A stretch of 64,000 bases of DNA from Streptomyces albogriseolus (GCA_014650475.1 BMVA01000011.1:224678-288677); one strand, 5' to 3'. Positions 7,525 through 16,513 are shown, numbered from the stretch's first letter. Translations and numbers: made by a program. The notes: generated by a model from the letters alone, not told the origin.

Positions 7525-9488
7525 GACGGACGCTCCGTGGGGGTGCCGGCCCGCTGGCGCAGGGCGCGTTCGAAGCGGTCGGCGAGACCGCGGGCCTCGT
7601 GGCCCAGGCCCGCCTGGGCGGGGGCGGTGGTGGCTCCGGACCGCATGGCGTCCTCGGCGGGCTGCGGCTCGTCGGCTCTCCGGCCGTCGGCCCAGCCGGA
7701 GACGGCGTAGACGACGACGGGAGCGTCGGTGAGCACGGAGATCGCCCAGGAGGCCCGCTGCTCCGGGCCGAAGCCCTCGGCCGCGGTGTCCTTCGCCGCG
7801 TACGGCAGCGGCATCAGGTCGCTGCGGCGGTCAAGGCGCTCCCGGTCGAAGCGGCGGGCGAGGGCCTCCATGCCGGCCGCGTCGGCTTCGGTGAACAGCA
7901 GGCCGACGGTGGTGACATGGCTCTGCGTGGCGTCGGTGTAGGTGGCGCGCAGCAGGCGCTCGCAGCCGACGGGGGCGAGGGCGCGGGTGAGCAGGGCGTC
8001 GAAGGCGCCCTCGCAGCCGCTGTCGGGGGCGACGGCGATCCGCGTCCAGACGCGGTCGGCCTCCCCGGGGCCCGCGCCACGGCCCTGGACGGTGGGCGGG
8101 AACAGCTGGTCGACGGGCACCTCGTGCCACAGGTCGCCCGCGACCGCGAAGGCGTGCCGGGTGCCGGGTCCCTCGGGCCCGTCGGCGAGCCAGGCGCCGG
8201 TGACGGCGCCGCCGATCAGCCCGGTGCCGAGCACGAGACAGACGGCCGCGGCGACGACCTGGGCGCGGGTGCGGCGGGCGAACGGCCACGGGCGGCTCTT
8301 GGGTTCCCCGAACGACACGGCGGCGGGACGTCCCGCGCCGGGGACGCCGCCCGGGGACATGGGCGCGCTCCAGGACAGCGCGGGGTCCGGCCCGGCGGGG
8401 ACGGGGCGCAGCCGGGTGGTCGTCTCGGATGGGGTCTCCGTACGGGGCCGGTGCGCGGGCCGGGGCGGCGCGGAGGGTGCGGGCGGCGTCCGGGACACGC
8501 GCTGCCCGACGCCGGGGGGCGCGGACACGCCCCGCCCGACGGTGGGCGGCGCGTCCGGGAACCGCGCGGAGGCCCGCGGCGGAGGCGCGGACCGGTCGGG
8601 GGCGTCGCCCCCGATCCGGGGGTAGCGGGGGCGCGCCCCGGCGGCGGGGGGTGTGACCTCGCGGTTCGGGGTGCTGTCGCCGGTGGGGCGGTAGGGGGGT
8701 TCGGCGGGGGCCATGCCCGTGCGGCGCGCTTCGGACGCGGTGGGCCCGTGCGCGGGTTCGGCGGGGGCCGTGCCCGTGCGGCGCGCCTCGGACGCGGTAG
8801 GCCCGTGCGCGGGCTCGGCGGGAGCCCCGCCCGTGCGGCGCGCCTCGGACCCGGCGGGCGTGGTCGGGCGGCCGGTGGGGCCGTCGCCGGACGGGCGGTA
8901 CGGGCGCTCGGCGGTGCCCGCGCCGCGCGCGTCGACGGCGGCAGGGGGTGTCGGGTGGTGCGTCGGTTCGGCAGGGGCCGCGCCGCTGGGGTCGCCGGCG
9001 TGCCAGGCGTGGGGCGCACGACGCTGGGCGCCGACGGCGCCGTTGTCGGTGGCAGTGCCGGACGGACGGTGCGGCCGCTCTGTGCGGGGCGCGCCCGGGC
9101 CGCGGGCGTCGTCGGACGCGCGGGGCGTCGCCGTGCCGTGGTCAGCGGTGCTGTCACCGGTCGCTGTGCCCGCGCCCGTGTCCCACGCCCCGGTGGTTCC
9201 CCGGTCACCGGACGCGTCCGCGGCGCCCGGCCCGGGGCGCTGAGCCTCGACGCGGTCCGTGCCGGCCGTGCCGGACGGCCGGTACGCCCGGTCGTCGCCA
9301 CCCGCGCCCGTGTCCGGTCCGTCGGACGCGGGGCGCGGGGCGACCACCCGGCCCGTGTCCTCGGAAGCGGGCCGGTCCGTCTGCTCGTCCAGCGGGGTGC
9401 GGGGGTCGAAGGGCCCCGGGTTGCCTGCGGTGCGGGGGGTGTGGGGCGGGCGCGGGGGGAGGGAGGCGCGGCGCGCTTCCGTGCTCAT
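7521..9488 (-). CDS. Proline-rich single-pass membrane protein, partner of mycosin
   Basis: 655 residues from an ATG preceded by GGGGGG. The first 400 or so residues are a disordered Pro/Ala/Thr/Arg-rich region that includes three near-identical 19-residue units (SEARRTG, then APAEPAHGPTA). One transmembrane helix follows (VVAAAVCLVLGTGLIGGAVTG, about residues 410-435). The C-terminal domain of about 215 residues contains two cysteines (DSGCEGAFDAL, PVGCERLL) that could form a disulphide outside the cell. The arrangement, cytosolic disordered arm then TM then exported domain, resembles proteins found beside Streptomyces mycosins. The function is unknown. It is upstream of and overlaps the mycosin gene by 4 bases. 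Confidence 0.7.
   Translation of the reverse strand: MSTEARRASLPPRPPHTPRTAGNPGPFDPRTPLDEQTDRPASEDTGRVVAPRPASDGPDTGAGGDDRAYRPSGTAGTDRVEAQRPGPGAADASGDRGTTGAWDTGAGTATGDSTADHGTATPRASDDARGPGAPRTERPHRPSGTATDNGAVGAQRRAPHAWHAGDPSGAAPAEPTHHPTPPAAVDARGAGTAERPYRPSGDGPTGRPTTPAGSEARRTGGAPAEPAHGPTASEARRTGTAPAEPAHGPTASEARRTGMAPAEPPYRPTGDSTPNREVTPPAAGARPRYPRIGGDAPDRSAPPPRASARFPDAPPTVGRGVSAPPGVGQRVSRTPPAPSAPPRPAHRPRTETPSETTTRLRPVPAGPDPALSWSAPMSPGGVPGAGRPAAVSFGEPKSRPWPFARRTRAQVVAAAVCLVLGTGLIGGAVTGAWLADGPEGPGTRHAFAVAGDLWHEVPVDQLFPPTVQGRGAGPGEADRVWTRIAVAPDSGCEGAFDALLTRALAPVGCERLLRATYTDATQSHVTTVGLLFTEADAAGMEALARRFDRERLDRRSDLMPLPYAAKDTAAEGFGPEQRASWAISVLTDAPVVVYAVSGWADGRRADEPQPAEDAMRSGATTAPAQAGLGHEARGLADRFERALRQRAGTPTERPS
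8705..8875. repeat. 57-bp tandem repeat, about three copies
   Basis: Three consecutive 57-bp units encode a 19-residue proline/alanine-rich repeat inside the disordered arm of the membrane protein. Units one and two differ at only a few positions; the third diverges at its right end. Copy number is likely to vary between strains. Confidence 0.8.
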
Positions 9489-9760
9489 GCACCCCCCGTT
9501 TCCTCGAGCCCGGGCCGGTCCTCGTCGTCCGCGGCCGGTGTGTCGCTGCCAGGTGGCCCGGCGCGGACGCGTCCCGGGCACAGATACCCGCACGACCGGC
9601 GCGTCATCCCGCCCGGACGACCGGGCCGGCCCCGTACCGCCGTGCGTGCGCGTCACTCTACGGCGTGCGGCGCGCCGAACGGGAACCAGTCCACAGGCCC
9701 GCGGCATCTGCCCGGAACGTCCCCCTACCCTGCGGTAATCCGGTCTGGCAGGCTGCGGTC

Positions 9761-10963
9761 ATGACTGCGCGCGCCGCCGACCGGGCCCGTTACGACCGGG
9801 CCACCGCCCAGCTCGACGCCCCCGTCGCGATCGTGGATCTCGACGCCTTCGACGCCAATGCGGACGATCTGGTCCGCCGTGCCGGGGGCAAGCCGATCCG
9901 GGTCGCCAGCAAGTCCGTGCGCTGCCGGGCGCTGCTCGAACGGGTCCTGGCCCGCGAGGGTTTCGCGGGCATCATGTCGTTCACGCTCGCCGAGTCGCTG
10001 TGGCTGGCCCGCTCCGGATTCGACGACGTCCTCCTCGCCTACCCGTCCGCCGACCGCGCCGGGTACGCCGAACTCGCCGCCGATCCCAAGCTCGCCGCCG
10101 CCGTCACCGTGATGGTCGACGATCCGGCGCAGCTGGACCTGATCGACGCGGCGCGGGCCGGCGGCGGTGAAGTGGTGCGGGTGTGCCTGGAGTTGGACAC
10201 CGCGCTCAAGCTGCTCGGCGGGCGGGTGCGGATCGGCGCCCGCCGCTCCCCGCTGCACTCCCCCGCCCAGGTCGCCGAGGTGGCCCGCGCGGTGGCCCGC
10301 CGACCGGGGTTCCAGCTCGTCGGGATCATGGCGTACGAGGGCCATGTGGCCGGGGTCGGGGACGCGGTGGCCGGGCGGCCGCTGCGGTCGCGCGCGGTGC
10401 GGCTGATGCAGGCCGCCGCGCGCCGCGAACTCGCCGAGCGGCGGGCCGCGGTGGTGCGGGCGGTCCGGGAGGTCGTGCCGGACCTGGAGTTCGTCAACGG
10501 CGGCGGCACGGGCAGTGTGCAGCACACGGCGGCCGAGGACGCGGTGACCGAGATCGCGGCCGGTTCGGGGCTGTACGTGCCGCGGCTGTTCGACAACTAC
10601 ACGTCGTTCAGGGGCCGTCCGGCCGCGCTGTTCGCCCTGCCGGTGGTGCGGCGGCCCGGGGTGGGCGTGGTCACGGTGCTGGGCGGCGGCTACCCGGCGT
10701 CCGGCGCGCCCGGCGCGGACCGGCTGCCGGTGCCGTATCTGCCCGAGGGGCTGCGCTACGACCCGCAGGAGGGCGCCGGCGAGGTGCAGACGCCGCTGCT
10801 GGGGCCGGTCGCGGACGATCTGCTGATCGGCGACAAGGTGTGGTTCCGGCACGCCAAGGCGGGCGAGCTGTGCGAGCGGTTCGACACGCTGCGTCTGGTG
10901 GAGGGGGACGCCGTGACGGCGACCGTCCCGACGTACCGGGGTGAGGGGCACACCTTCCTCTAG
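9761..10963 (+). CDS. Alanine-racemase N-domain (type III fold) PLP enzyme, amino acid deaminase/aldolase-like
   Basis: 400 residues from an ATG at 9761. The N-terminal segment (LDAPVAIVDLDAFDANADDL, then KPIRVASKSVRC) carries the PLP lysine in the ASKS motif of D-threonine aldolase/D-serine dehydratase-like and alanine-racemase-fold enzymes. Other family signs are SFTLAESLWL, GIMAYEGHVAG, FVNGGGTGSV (phosphate-binding glycines) and IGDKVWFRHAKAGELCERF near the C-terminus. Such enzymes deaminate or cleave beta-hydroxy amino acids. The precise substrate is not evident. It stands alone between divergent and convergent neighbours. A TACCCT box at 9726-9731 may be its -10 element. Confidence 0.8.
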   Translation: MTARAADRARYDRATAQLDAPVAIVDLDAFDANADDLVRRAGGKPIRVASKSVRCRALLERVLAREGFAGIMSFTLAESLWLARSGFDDVLLAYPSADRAGYAELAADPKLAAAVTVMVDDPAQLDLIDAARAGGGEVVRVCLELDTALKLLGGRVRIGARRSPLHSPAQVAEVARAVARRPGFQLVGIMAYEGHVAGVGDAVAGRPLRSRAVRLMQAAARRELAERRAAVVRAVREVVPDLEFVNGGGTGSVQHTAAEDAVTEIAAGSGLYVPRLFDNYTSFRGRPAALFALPVVRRPGVGVVTVLGGGYPASGAPGADRLPVPYLPEGLRYDPQEGAGEVQTPLLGPVADDLLIGDKVWFRHAKAGELCERFDTLRLVEGDAVTATVPTYRGEGHTFL

Positions 10964-10996
10964 CCTCCAGCGGTCCTGCGCCCGCCCCTCGGCTGA

Positions 10997-11950
10997 TCAG
11001 CCGGTCGGGCCGATGCTGCTGCCGACCCCGCCGCCGGACGCCTGGTCGGCGGTCGAGCGGATGCCCTTGGTGATGCGGTCCATGTCGGCCACGGGCGGCC
11101 CGTCCGGGCCCGCCTCGAAGACGAACCGGACGAGGACCGGGGACTCGGTGCCGACGCTGGACGGGAAGACGAGGGACTGGACGTAGCCGCCGGGGCCCTC
11201 GGCGGTGGTCACCCGCCAGCGCACCAGGTAGCCGGCGCGGCCCGCCACCGCGACCGGGGCCGCCTTGACGACCTGATGGGACGTCATGCCGCCGTAGGGG
11301 CGGTTGCCGAGGGTGTCCTCGTCGAAGGCCTCCTCGGCGGCGTCGGGGATGTCCGCCTCGGCGAGGGCGCGGGGCGAGGACTCGTCGGTGGCGGTCACCG
11401 TGCGGGAGATGACGAGGCCGCCGCGGCAGAGGGAGCCCTCGCCGGGGCAGTCGTGGGTGCCGTCGGTGGTCATGACGGCGTCCTTCTCGGCCACGTGCTG
11501 CGGGCGGACCCAGCCGTCGAGGAGCGGGAAGGTGACGCCGTTCAGCTCGTCCACGACCACGCCCTCGTCCTCCGGAGCGGGCTCGGAGGCGGACGGCGAG
11601 GACGGCCGCGTGGACTCCGTCGTGGGCGCGGGGGCCGTCGGGCTGGGCCCGGTGCGGACCTCGGGGTCCTCGTCGTCACGGGTGAGCGCCACCGCCCCGG
11701 CGACGACGGCGGCGACCAGCACGGCCCCGGCTACGGTCAGCGCGACGGCCTTGGCCCCGCCGGACCCGCCCGTGCCGCCACCGCCGGGCGCGGCCGGAGG
11801 ACCGAAGCCACCCGCCCCCGCCCCGGACGCCGGCGCGGAAGCGGCCGCCGGCGTCCGCCGGTGGTCGGTCCAGGACGTGCCGTCCCACCAGCGCTCCAGG
11901 TGCGGGGCGTGCGGGTCGGGGTACCAGCCGGGCGGGGGCGTCATGCTCAC
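10997..11950 (-). CDS. DUF2510 single-pass membrane protein
   Basis: 317 residues. Opens with a DUF2510 motif (PPGWYPDPHAPHLERWWDG), a short Trp-rich cytosolic module common at the N-terminus of actinobacterial membrane proteins. A Gly/Ala-rich linker, one transmembrane segment (AVALTVAGAVLVAAVVAGAV) and a Pro/Ser/Thr linker follow. The exported domain of about 180 residues has a likely disulphide pair (HDCPGEGSLC). The function is unknown. The GTG at 11950 is favoured because it begins six bases after a TACAGT -10 box, fitting a leaderless transcript. An ATG two codons downstream is the alternative. Confidence 0.8.
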   Translation of the reverse strand: MSMTPPPGWYPDPHAPHLERWWDGTSWTDHRRTPAAASAPASGAGAGGFGPPAAPGGGGTGGSGGAKAVALTVAGAVLVAAVVAGAVALTRDDEDPEVRTGPSPTAPAPTTESTRPSSPSASEPAPEDEGVVVDELNGVTFPLLDGWVRPQHVAEKDAVMTTDGTHDCPGEGSLCRGGLVISRTVTATDESSPRALAEADIPDAAEEAFDEDTLGNRPYGGMTSHQVVKAAPVAVAGRAGYLVRWRVTTAEGPGGYVQSLVFPSSVGTESPVLVRFVFEAGPDGPPVADMDRITKGIRSTADQASGGGVGSSIGPTG

Positions 11951-11956
11951 CCGGGC

Positions 11957-11962
11957 ACTGTA
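11957..11962 (-). promoter_or_regulatory. Candidate -10 box, leaderless GTG start
   Basis: Minus-strand TACAGT lies six bases before the GTG at 11950. This spacing would start the transcript at the start codon. No -35 was identified. Confidence 0.4.
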
Positions 11963-11992
11963 ACGACGGGCGCCGTCACCGTGGGACGGGCA

Positions 11993-12775
11993 CTACAGGG
12001 GTGTGACGTACGCCCCCGAGATGCCGCCGTCGACGAGGAAGTCGGTGGCGTTGACGAAGGACGAGTCGTCGCTGGCCAGGAAGGCGACGGCGGCGGCGAT
12101 CTCCTCGGCCTCGGCGAACCGGCCGAGCGGGATGTGCACCAGCCGGCGCGCGGCCCGCTCCGGGTCCTTGGCGAACAGCTCCCGCAGCAGCGGGGTGTTC
12201 ACCGGCCCGGGGCACAGCGCGTTGACCCGGATGCCCTCACGGGCGAACTGCACGCCGAGCTCACGGGACAGGGCGAGGACGCCGCCCTTGGACGCGGTGT
12301 ACGAGATCTGCGAGGTCGCCGCGCCCATCCGGGCCACGAAGGACGCGGTGTTGATGACGGAGCCCCTGCCCTGCTCCCGCATGTAGGGGATGGCGGCCTT
12401 GCAGCACAGGTAGACGGAGGTGAGATTGACCTCCTGGACCCGCTTCCACGCCTCCAGGCCCGTCTCCAGGATGGAGTCGTCGTCGGGCGGCGAGATGCCC
12501 GCGTTGTTGAACGCGACGTCCACGCTGCCGTACGTCTCGTACGCGGTGCGGAACAGCGCCTCGACCTGCTCGGGGTCGGTGACGTCGGTGTGGACGAAGA
12601 TGCCGCCGGTCTCCTCGGCGGCCGCCTTGCCGCGGACCTCGTCGACGTCCGCGCAGACCACGTTCGCCCCCTCGGAGGCGAGGCGGCGCGCGGAGGCGAG
12701 CCCGATGCCGCTGCCGGCTCCGGTGACGACGGCGGTGCGGCCGGTCAGGCGGCGGCAGATGATGTCCTCGCTCAT
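11993..12775 (-). CDS. Short-chain dehydrogenase/reductase of the GS-like amine cluster
   Basis: 260 residues, classical SDR length. NAD-binding glycine motif TGAGSGIG near residue 18, an acidic ADVDE after beta-2 that favours NAD over NADP, NNAG, the catalytic tyrosine-lysine pair YTASKGG, and a C-terminal DFLVDGG. It starts six bases after the aldehyde dehydrogenase stop and belongs to the same leftward transcript as the glutamine-synthetase-like gene. In that setting it could oxidise a gamma-glutamylated amino alcohol to the aldehyde used by the next enzyme. That role is inferred from context; SDR substrates cannot be read from sequence. Confidence 0.85.
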   Translation of the reverse strand: MSEDIICRRLTGRTAVVTGAGSGIGLASARRLASEGANVVCADVDEVRGKAAAEETGGIFVHTDVTDPEQVEALFRTAYETYGSVDVAFNNAGISPPDDDSILETGLEAWKRVQEVNLTSVYLCCKAAIPYMREQGRGSVINTASFVARMGAATSQISYTASKGGVLALSRELGVQFAREGIRVNALCPGPVNTPLLRELFAKDPERAARRLVHIPLGRFAEAEEIAAAVAFLASDDSSFVNATDFLVDGGISGAYVTPL

Positions 12776-12781
12776 GTGCGG

Positions 12782-14158
12782 TCAGGCCTCCGTGCTGATG
12801 AAGACGTTCTTGGTTTCGGTGAAGGCGGTCAGGGCGTCCGGGCCCAGCTCGCGGCCCACGCCGGACTGCTTGAACCCGCCGAAGGGGGTCCAATAGCGCA
12901 CGCTGGAATGCGAGTTGACCGACAGGTTGCCCGCGCGCACGGCGCGGGAGACGCGCAGGGCGCGGCCGACGTCCCGGGTCCACAGCGAGCCGGCGAGTCC
13001 GTAGTCGGTGGCGTTGGCGAGGCGGACGGCGTCGGCCTCGTCGTCGAAGGGCAGGACGACGGCGACGGGTCCGAAGACCTCCTCGACGGCGACGCGGTCG
13101 TCGGGGCGGACACCGGTGAGGACCGTGGGCGGGAACCAGTGGCCGGGGCCCTCGGGGGCCTTGCCGCGGATGCCGTCGAGGGTGTCGGGGACGTAGGCGC
13201 GGACGCGGTCGAGCTGGGTGCGGGAGATCAGCGGGCCCATGTCGACGTCCGCGTCGCCGCCGGGGTCGCCGACGCGGACGGCCTCGATCGCGGGGGCGAG
13301 CAGCTCCAGGAAGCGGTCGTGGGCGGAGCGTTCGACGAGGATGCGGGTGCGGGCGCAGCAGTCCTGTCCGGCGTTGTCGAGGAAGGACATGGGGGCGGCG
13401 GCCGCGGCGGCCTCCAGGTCGGCGTCGGCGAAGACGATGTTGGGGCTCTTGCCGCCGAGTTCGAGGGTGACGCGCTTGAGGTGCGCGGCGCCCTTGGCCC
13501 ACACCTGCTTGCCGACGGCCGTCGACCCGGTGAAGACGATCTTGGCGATGCCGGGGTGTTCGACGAGGGCGTTCCCGGCGACCGCGCCGTGCCCGGGGAG
13601 CACCTGGAACAGGCCCTCGGGAAGGCCGGCCTCCAGGGCGAGTCCGGCGAGGCGCAGGGCGGTGAGGGGGGTGGTCTCGGCGGGTTTGAGGAGGACCGCG
13701 TTCCCGGCGGCGAGGGCGGGTGCGGCGCCCCAGGCCGCGATGGGCATGGGGAAGTTCCAGGGGGCGATGACGCCGACGACGCCGAGCGGTTCGAGGAAGG
13801 TGACGTCGACGCCGCCCGGGACGGGGATCTGCCGGCCGGTGAGGCGTTCCACTCCCCCGGCCGCGTAGTCGAGCAGATCGCGGACGTTGCCCGCCTCCCA
13901 GCGGGCGTTGCCGAGGGTGTGGCCGGCCTCGCGGACCTCCAGCCGGGCGAGTTCCTCGACGTGGTCGTCGACGGCGGCGGCGAACCGGCGCAGCAGGCGG
14001 GCGCGTTCGCCGGGCGCGAGGGCGGCCCAGACGGTCTGCGCGCGGGCCGCGCGGGCGACGGCGGCGTCCACGTCGGCGGGGCTCGCGGCCGGGACGGTGG
14101 CGATGACCTCCTCGGTGGCGGGGTTGCACACCTGGAGCTCGGCGGACTGGTCGGACAC
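12782..14158 (-). CDS. Aldehyde dehydrogenase of the GS-like amine cluster
   Basis: 458 residues from a GTG (VSDQSAELQV) preceded by TGAGG and eight bases after the glnA-like stop. It has the ALDH superfamily marks: PWNFPMPIAAWGAAPALAAGN, nucleotide loop FTGSTAVGK, catalytic glutamate in LELGGKSPN, catalytic cysteine in NAGQDCCARTR (two adjacent cysteines), and EEVFGPV. It should oxidise an aldehyde to the acid with NAD(P). Between the GS-like ligase and an SDR, the expected substrate is a gamma-glutamylamino aldehyde, as for PuuC in the E. coli putrescine route. The longer in-frame extension upstream overlaps the ligase gene and is not used. Confidence 0.9.
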   Translation of the reverse strand: MSDQSAELQVCNPATEEVIATVPAASPADVDAAVARAARAQTVWAALAPGERARLLRRFAAAVDDHVEELARLEVREAGHTLGNARWEAGNVRDLLDYAAGGVERLTGRQIPVPGGVDVTFLEPLGVVGVIAPWNFPMPIAAWGAAPALAAGNAVLLKPAETTPLTALRLAGLALEAGLPEGLFQVLPGHGAVAGNALVEHPGIAKIVFTGSTAVGKQVWAKGAAHLKRVTLELGGKSPNIVFADADLEAAAAAAPMSFLDNAGQDCCARTRILVERSAHDRFLELLAPAIEAVRVGDPGGDADVDMGPLISRTQLDRVRAYVPDTLDGIRGKAPEGPGHWFPPTVLTGVRPDDRVAVEEVFGPVAVVLPFDDEADAVRLANATDYGLAGSLWTRDVGRALRVSRAVRAGNLSVNSHSSVRYWTPFGGFKQSGVGRELGPDALTAFTETKNVFISTEA

Positions 14159-14166
14159 TCGGGGCC

Positions 14167-15537
14167 TCACATGCGTTCGAAGGAGCGGCGCAGCTCCCAG
14201 TCGGTGACCGCGGCGTCGAAGGCGTCGGTCTCGACGCGCGCCATGTTGCGGTAGTGGGCGACGACCTCCTCGCCGAAGGCGGCCTTGGCGATCTCGCTGT
14301 GCTCCCACAGTTCGGCGGCCTCGCGCAGCGTGGTGGGGACGTGCTCAAAACCGGCGGTGTAGGCGTTGCCCGCGCAGGGCTCGGGCAGTTCGAGGCGCTG
14401 CTCGATGCCGTGCAGGCCCGCGGCGACCATGCCGGCCACGGCCAGGTACGGGTTGACGTCGCCGCCGGGCAGCCGGTTCTCGAAGCGCAGGGAGCGGCCG
14501 TGGCCGACCACGCGCAGCGCGCAGGTGCGGTTGTCGTGACCCCAGGCGACGGCGGTCGGGGCGAAGGAGCCCGGCTGGAACCGCTTGTAGCTGTTGATGT
14601 GCGGGGCGTAGAGCAGGGAGAACTCGCGAAGCGCGGCGAGCTGGCCGGCGAGGAAGTGCCGCATCACCTCCGACATGCTGTCCGGGTCCTCCGGGGAGTC
14701 CGGCATGACGCTCTCCCCGGCGAGGTCGGCGAGCGAGAGGTGGATGTGGCAGGAGTTGCCCTCGCGTTCGTCGTACTTGGCCATGAAGGTGATCGAGACG
14801 CCCTCCTGGGCGGCGATCTCCTTGGCGCCGGTCTTGTAGATCGCGTGCTGGTCGCAGGTGACCAGGGCCTCGTCGTAGCGGAAGACGATCTCGTGCTGGC
14901 CGGGGTTGCACTCGCCCTTGGCGGACTCGACGGTGAGGCCGGCGCCGGCCATCTCGTTGCGGATGCGGCGCAGCAGGGGCTCGACGCGGCCGGTGCCGAG
15001 CACCGAGTAGTCGACGTTGTACCGGTTGGCCGGGGTGAGGCCGCGGTAGCCGGAGTCCCAGGCCTGTTCGTAGGTGTCCTTGAAGACGATGAACTCCAGC
15101 TCGGTGCCGGCCTGGGCGGTGTGGCCGAGGGCGGCGAGCCGGTCGAGCTGCCGGCGCAGTATCTGCCGGGGCGCGGCGGCCACCGGGGAGCCGTCGGCCC
15201 AGGCGAGGTCGGCGACGACCATCGCGGTGCCCTCGTTCCAGGGGACGCGGCGCAGCGTGTCCAGGTCGGGGTACATGGCGAAGTCGCCGTAGCCGGTCTC
15301 CCAGGAGGACATGGCGTAGCCGTCGACGGTGTTCATGTCGGCGTCGACGGCGAGCAGGTAGTTGCAGCCCTCGGTGCCGTGGTGGAGGACCTCGTCGAGG
15401 AAGAAGCGGGCGGCGAACCTCTTGCCCTGGAGGCGGCCTTGCATGTCGGGGAAGGCCAGGACGACAGTGTCGATCTCGCCGCCCGCGACGAGGGCGTGCA
15501 GCTCCTCGACGGCAAGCGGGGGTGTGCGGTCTGCCAC
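14167..15537 (-). CDS. glnA4: Glutamine-synthetase-like gamma-glutamylamine ligase (GlnA4-type)
   Basis: 456 residues from a GTG preceded by AGGAGG at 7 bases. GS signatures are kept: ELEF (146-149) for metal, NPGQHE (211-216), NSCHIHLS (261-268), and the ATP/glutamate arginine region RSLRFENRLPGGDVNPYL. The flap motif, normally PGYEAP in true glutamine synthetase, is PGSFAP at 322-327, so the glutamate that helps form the ammonium site is absent. This argues for an amine substrate rather than ammonia. In S. coelicolor the GlnA4 protein is reported to make gamma-glutamylethanolamide from ethanolamine. Gene order and neighbours here agree with that role. It is first gene of the leftward operon with the ALDH and SDR. 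Confidence 0.85.
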   Translation of the reverse strand: MADRTPPLAVEELHALVAGGEIDTVVLAFPDMQGRLQGKRFAARFFLDEVLHHGTEGCNYLLAVDADMNTVDGYAMSSWETGYGDFAMYPDLDTLRRVPWNEGTAMVVADLAWADGSPVAAAPRQILRRQLDRLAALGHTAQAGTELEFIVFKDTYEQAWDSGYRGLTPANRYNVDYSVLGTGRVEPLLRRIRNEMAGAGLTVESAKGECNPGQHEIVFRYDEALVTCDQHAIYKTGAKEIAAQEGVSITFMAKYDEREGNSCHIHLSLADLAGESVMPDSPEDPDSMSEVMRHFLAGQLAALREFSLLYAPHINSYKRFQPGSFAPTAVAWGHDNRTCALRVVGHGRSLRFENRLPGGDVNPYLAVAGMVAAGLHGIEQRLELPEPCAGNAYTAGFEHVPTTLREAAELWEHSEIAKAAFGEEVVAHYRNMARVETDAFDAAVTDWELRRSFERM

Positions 15538-15622
15538 GGGAGGGCCTCCTGGGGCTTCTTCGGTCAGCCGGGAGCCATAAGGTATTGCCGGGAACCATTG
15601 CTTGGGAAGGGGGCACGACCAG
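15538..15622. promoter_or_regulatory. Divergent control region between glnA4-like and gntR-type genes
   Basis: An 85-base gap separates the two start codons. It holds both ribosome sites, an A+T-rich island (GCCATAAGGTATTGCC) and a repeated ATTGC at 15593 and 15608. The GntR-type regulator is the obvious candidate to bind here, but no clean FadR-type palindrome is visible. Confidence 0.5.
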
Positions 15623-16357
15623 ATGCCGGAGAATGCGGTCGGCGCGGTCGGGGACCGGCTGGCGCCGGTGCTGCGGCAGGTCCGTGCGGGCAACGGCTTC
15701 GAGGAGGCGCTGGAGCAGATCCTCCAGGTGGTGCGGCTGGGCCTGGTGGCGGGCGGGGAGCGGCTGCCGGCCGAGCGGGAGCTGGCGGAGCGGCTGGGGA
15801 TCAGCCGGGTGACGCTGCGCGAGGTGCTGAAGGTGCTCCAGGACCAGGGTCTGGTGGAGTCGCGGCGCGGCCGGTACGGCGGGACGTTCGTGCTGCCCCG
15901 TCCGACGGACACCGGCGAGGAGGAGCTGCGGCGGCGGATCGCCGAGGTGGACATCGAGGACGTGCTGCGCTTCCGGGAGGTGCTGGAGGTGGGCGCGGCG
16001 GGCCTGTGCGCGGCGCACGGGCTGACGGAGGGGCAGGCGGAGCGGCTGCGTGAGGCGCTGGCGGGCACGCAGGAGGCGCCGCTGGGCGACTACCGGCGGG
16101 CGGACACGCTGTTCCACCTCACCCTGGCGGAGCTGTCCGGCTCGCCCTCGCTGACCGCGCAGTACGCGGCCGTCCGGGCGACGGTGAACGACCTGCTGGA
16201 CTGCATCCCGCTGCTGGTGCGCAACCTGGAGCACTCGCAGCGGCAGCACGCGGCGCTGGTCGAGGCGGTGGTCGAGGGGGACGCGGACGGGGCGCGCGAG
16301 GTGATGCGGGAGCACTGTGCGGGGACGGCGGCACTGCTGCGGGGGTTCCTCGCCTGA
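15623..16357 (+). CDS. GntR/FadR-family transcriptional regulator
   Basis: 244 residues. N-terminal winged helix at about residues 25-90 (LPAERELAERLGISRVTLRE, then VESRRGRYGGTFV). The all-helical FCD domain has a putative metal/ligand pocket (DVLRFREVLEVGAAGL, FHLTLAELSGSPSL, HAALVEAVVEGDADGAREVM). FCD regulators usually respond to organic acids and repress the adjacent catabolic genes. It is divergent from the ligase-ALDH-SDR operon and upstream of the permease and hydrolase, so it probably controls both arms of the cluster. The ATG at 15623 follows GGGAAGGGGG. Confidence 0.88.
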   Translation: MPENAVGAVGDRLAPVLRQVRAGNGFEEALEQILQVVRLGLVAGGERLPAERELAERLGISRVTLREVLKVLQDQGLVESRRGRYGGTFVLPRPTDTGEEELRRRIAEVDIEDVLRFREVLEVGAAGLCAAHGLTEGQAERLREALAGTQEAPLGDYRRADTLFHLTLAELSGSPSLTAQYAAVRATVNDLLDCIPLLVRNLEHSQRQHAALVEAVVEGDADGAREVMREHCAGTAALLRGFLA

Positions 16358-16513
16358 CGGCGTGGCGCGCGGCGGGCGCGGGCAGTTTTACCGCGGCTTA
16401 ACGCACGGGGGTTGCGCGCACGTCGGGTGCGCCACGAAGGTATGGGCCCACAAAGGTCTGGATCCGTGCCATTACCACCTTCCGTGCCACACCGTCTCCT
16501 GGGGAGCCGTGCC

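Noticed and set aside
11276-14254. Very long rightward open frame opposite the SDR, ALDH and ligase genes
   Set aside because: Antisense shadow of three well-supported genes; its translation is Gly/Val/Ala/Asp-rich low-complexity with no domain.
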